Of a stretch of 64,000 bases of DNA, positions 61,155-64,000 are shown piece after piece. The notes beneath the pieces are model-generated. The model was not told where the DNA came from and searched no databases. It worked only from the letters and a program-made list of their open reading frames with translations. Each line of letters begins with the position of its first letter. Positions within the stretch are counted from its first letter, which is position 1. Origin of the DNA: Symbiodinium natans (Eukaryota; Sar; Dinophyceae; Suessiales; Symbiodiniaceae); assembly GCA_905221605.1 (NCBI GenBank), contig CAJNDS010000891.1, positions 72,501-136,500 of the forward strand. Direction: 5' to 3'. Made by a program: the position numbers and the translations under genes.

Positions 61155-62530
61155 GGAGTGTAGGGCTTAGGCTTCGGGGTTTGGTGCCTAAACCCTAAAC
61201 CCTGAACCCTAAACCCTAAACCCTAAAGCCTAAAGCCTACAGGCTACCATCCAGGGCTCCACTCCTCTTCTTCATGTAAGCCGGGTTGTTAGGGTTCTCA
61301 GGTATACGTTCCACTTGTTCAAGGGTATGCAAGAGCCCAAGGTAAACCACCAAAACCCGAGTACCCCAAACCCTATGAAACCCGAAAAACCCTAAACCCC
61401 AAAACACTAAACCCCTAAACCCTAAACCCTAAACCAAAACCCTAAACCCTAGCCCTAAACCCTAAACCCTAAGGCCCTAAAACCGAAACCAGCTCCGCAA
61501 AGCTCCCAAAGCCCCAACGAGTGCAGCACGACGCCGTCGGATGCGTCCTCGACTGAGTGCCGCACCCAACGCGGGACCGCCGTCTCCTTTGAGAGTTGAG
61601 GGTTGTAGCTCTTAACCCCAAACCCTAAACCCTAAACCTCTCCTACCATATAATTATAAGGCCCAAAAATTCTTGGGCAAGGCCCAAAAATTCGTGGGCA
61701 AGGCCCAAAGATGGGCAAGGCCCAAATATTCCTGGGCAAGGCCCAAAAATTCGTGGGCAAGGCACAAATATTCGTGGGCAAGGCCCGGCCTTGAGCCCCT
61801 CAACCCTTGAGACGCTAAACCCTTGAGCCCTTAAACCCTTGAGCCCCTAAACCCTTGAGACCCTAAACCCTTGAGCCCCTAAACCCTTGAGACCCTAAAA
61901 CCTTGAGCCCCTAAACCCTTGAAACCCTAAACCCTTGAGACCCTAAACCCTTGAGGCACTAAACCCTTGCGAACCCTATTAGTTTTGTTGTTGAGCCATC
62001 CTGATAATAAGAAGAAACTTTGTATTTCTTAATGTTATGGGAACTCCGGGTGGGTGGGTATTTTTCGATGGTCTAAACAGCGAACCTAAACGAGAAACTG
62101 CTCGACCAGGAGCTCTTGAACCCTAAACCCTAAACCCTAGTCCCAAAAGCCTAAACCCTGAACCCTAAACCCTACACCGTAATCCCAAAAGCCCTGAACG
62201 CCCAAAGGCCTCAGCCCAAAAGCCCCTCTCAACCCCAAACCTACCTTCTTGTAGGGTTTAGGGCTTAGCGTTTTAGGCCCTGCAAATAGAATGTATAGTC
62301 TGAAAATGCTATCAATCAATGAACATGTGGGTAGCTCTCTAAATTCGGGTCCTTTTGAGGGGCCCTTGTTTGAATAAGGGCGCCGTGCTACATGGTCACT
62401 TCTCGAAATTATGGCTCCTTTTGGGGTTGCAAATATGAGGCGGCCCGGAAAAAATTAGTGTTCCCAGACAGGGCTTCAAATTTAGAGAACTGACCACATA
62501 ATGGGCCCAGCAGGGACCCCCTAACGTATT
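61155..62530. repeat. Telomeric-derived repeats and two local satellites
   Basis: CCCTAAA units lie at 61190-61230 and 61380-61470. A satellite of about 21-23 bp with GGGCAAGGCCCAAAAATTC occupies 61650-61785. A roughly 17-bp CCCTAAACCCTTGAG(A/C) repeat occupies 61800-61965. A unique spacer follows (61990-62100). No gene. Confidence 0.85.
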
Positions 62531-62676
62531 TACTTGGAGGTTCATGGTACTTAGTAACCAAGTATAACTGTACTTATAACCCAAATTATAACTCTATTAG
62601 GGCACTTAAGGGGCTTATAAGTACAGTTATAGGTACAGTTATAATTGGTTAATAAGTACCATGAACCTCCAAGTAG
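62531..62676. mobile_element. Family B element, intact reference copy
   Basis: TACTTGGAGGTTCATGGTAC at the left and GTACCATGAACCTCCAAGTA at the right, with perfect terminal pairing. Inner arms TAACTGTACTTATAA / TTATAAGTACAGTTA flank GCACTTAAGGGGC. TA lies at both outer ends. Confidence 0.88.
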
Positions 62677-64000
62677 TGAGAAACCGGAATCTCTTCCAAA
62701 GAGTCCTGGTGATCTTCTCGGGAACAGCTTGAGCCCATTTGTGGCTTGCCTCTAAACCCCTAACCCCAAACCCTAAACCCTAAACCCCAAACCCTAAACC
62801 CTAAACCCCAAACCCTAAGCCCTAGACCCTAAACCCTAAACCCCAAACCCTACACCCGAAACCCTAGCCTTAGACCCTAAACCATGGAACCATACACTCT
62901 GAACCCCTGCCGACTATGTGGGTGACAAGGGCCCTTTGGGCAGGAGGTTCGGCGGCTCATGTGCGGGCAAGCGGCGTTGAAGACGCCCTTGATGTCTTGC
63001 ACTCGCGCGTCGTAAGGCACGTTGTTGATCCACCTTAGGACCGACACCCTAAACCCTAAACCCCAAACCCAAAACCCTAAACCCTAAACCCCAAACCCTA
63101 ACCCTAAACCCTAAACCCTAAACCTTACACTCCAGGCTGCAGGGTAACAACTTGGTGCATACTTCGGAAAGCAGGGCAATGTGTCGCAGGTGGGCATTAG
63201 ACGGCAAAGTCGGGTTTAGGGTCGAGGGATGGGCGGGCGGGGGGGTTCAACGGAAAATCTGTGGGTTTCAAGAGCACGCCAAGGAGGTCGAAAAGGTTGC
63301 CTACTCAGCAACTAACTACACGCAAAGATGTGGATGCAGGGCTGCTGCCTGGGTAGCCCAAGCCCAGCCCTAAACTGCTGTGCAGGGGTCTAGGGGCTTG
63401 GGGTTTTCAGGTAGCGGAGAAACAGGGCCTTGAGGTTTTAGGGTATGGCTCAAGACTTGGGTGTACGCATGGTAAGTAAGCTCAATCCCTATGACCCCAA
63501 GCCCCCAGATTTACAATAAGACTAAACATAAACCCTACACACTACGGAGGGCAAACCTACCCAAGAAAAATGGTACGTCTCCTGGCGAGGTAGAACTGAT
63601 AACTCCCTCTAAGCACCCAACTATCTTTGCTTTGAAGCCCCTAAACCATCCTAAACCCTAAACATTAATCCCTAAACCCTAAACCCAAAAATGGCTCTCT
63701 CGAGTTCCGAGGGATCCACAAGGCACGCTTCTCCAGACCAACCTGGCCAAAACAGATGTTTGGGTTTAGGGTTTAGGGTTTAGGGTTCAGGGTTCAGGGC
63801 TCAGGGCTCAGGGTTCAGGGTTTAGGGTTCAGGGTCTAGTTTTTTGGGTTTAGGGGTTAAAGGGGTTGAGGGCCGCGCCAAATGGTTTCACGCTGCGCTG
63901 TTTTCGGACTGCAACTGATGTGACCTCAACCTGTTTGGACCGTCCGGGCATCCGCTCATCTGGCGCTGCAGGGCCCAGGGTGGCCCTAAACCCTAAACCC
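62677..64000. repeat. Telomeric arrays and spacers to the right edge
   Basis: CCCTAAA/CCCCAAA arrays lie at 62755-62860 and 63045-63125. TTTAGGG/TTCAGGG/CTCAGGG lies at 63760-63835 and CCCTAAA at the very end (63983-64000). The 73-codon frame 63152-63373 has no domain. No gene. Confidence 0.8.

Noticed and set aside
29551-62676. tRNA-like or riboswitch-like folding in the fold-back families
   Set aside because: The hairpins are full-length palindromes with transposon-type ends; no tRNA cloverleaf features or anticodon stem could be found.

Overview
This window looks like nuclear DNA of a dinoflagellate (alveolate, probably Suessiales/Symbiodiniaceae-like). Three observations support this. 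First, TTTAGGG/CCCTAAA telomere-type repeats are scattered in both orientations over nearly the whole window. Second, two nuclear copies of a mitochondrial cytochrome b (cob) fragment have the divergent myzozoan sequence style (HPDN...HIVPEWYF...VPN). Third, the only large coding region uses GC-rich third positions and has no visible introns. The genus is an inference. No stand-alone host gene can be called with confidence, and no tRNA or rRNA gene was recognised.

Layout. Positions 1-14922 are interstitial telomeric arrays alternating with unique or degenerate spacers and small fold-back elements. Near the left edge, 240-2053 is a duplicon made of a 15-bp GC-rich minisatellite, a cob fragment and terminal hairpins. 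A 100-N assembly gap lies at 14923-15022. From there to about 27700 is an island without TTTAGGG arrays. It holds, on the minus strand, a candidate exon with 72-bp in-frame repeats (about 15915-16286), a (TCTCTCTT)n microsatellite, and a giant non-LTR retrotransposon-like gene (17434-26766, 3110 codons) with short ORFs in other frames at its 5' side. From 27700 to 64000 the telomeric-repeat landscape resumes, with four or more families of short palindromic elements and a second, longer copy of the duplicon at 54723-58167.

The main discovery candidate is the 9.3-kb minus-strand ORF. It carries, in order: an unrecognised N-terminal domain; a complete-looking RNA 2'-phosphotransferase (Tpt1/KptA) domain with its Arg-His-Arg-Arg residues; an APE-like (exonuclease-endonuclease-phosphatase) endonuclease; a reverse transcriptase with an FYADD box; four zinc-finger-like motifs; and a ubiquitin-specific protease (USP) domain with Cys, His and Asp boxes. 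Between the zinc fingers and the USP the credible coding frame switches (+1, then -1) to a 285-codon ORF. An NAD-dependent RNA-repair enzyme and a deubiquitinase combined with a LINE-type replication module is, to my knowledge, an unusual architecture.

The second theme is the telomeric repeats themselves. They interrupt the fold-back elements, often near the tip of the hairpin, and in one case a 27-bp telomeric insert is flanked by a 43-bp direct duplication. This suggests that TTTAGGG was added during repair of breaks, possibly at cruciforms.
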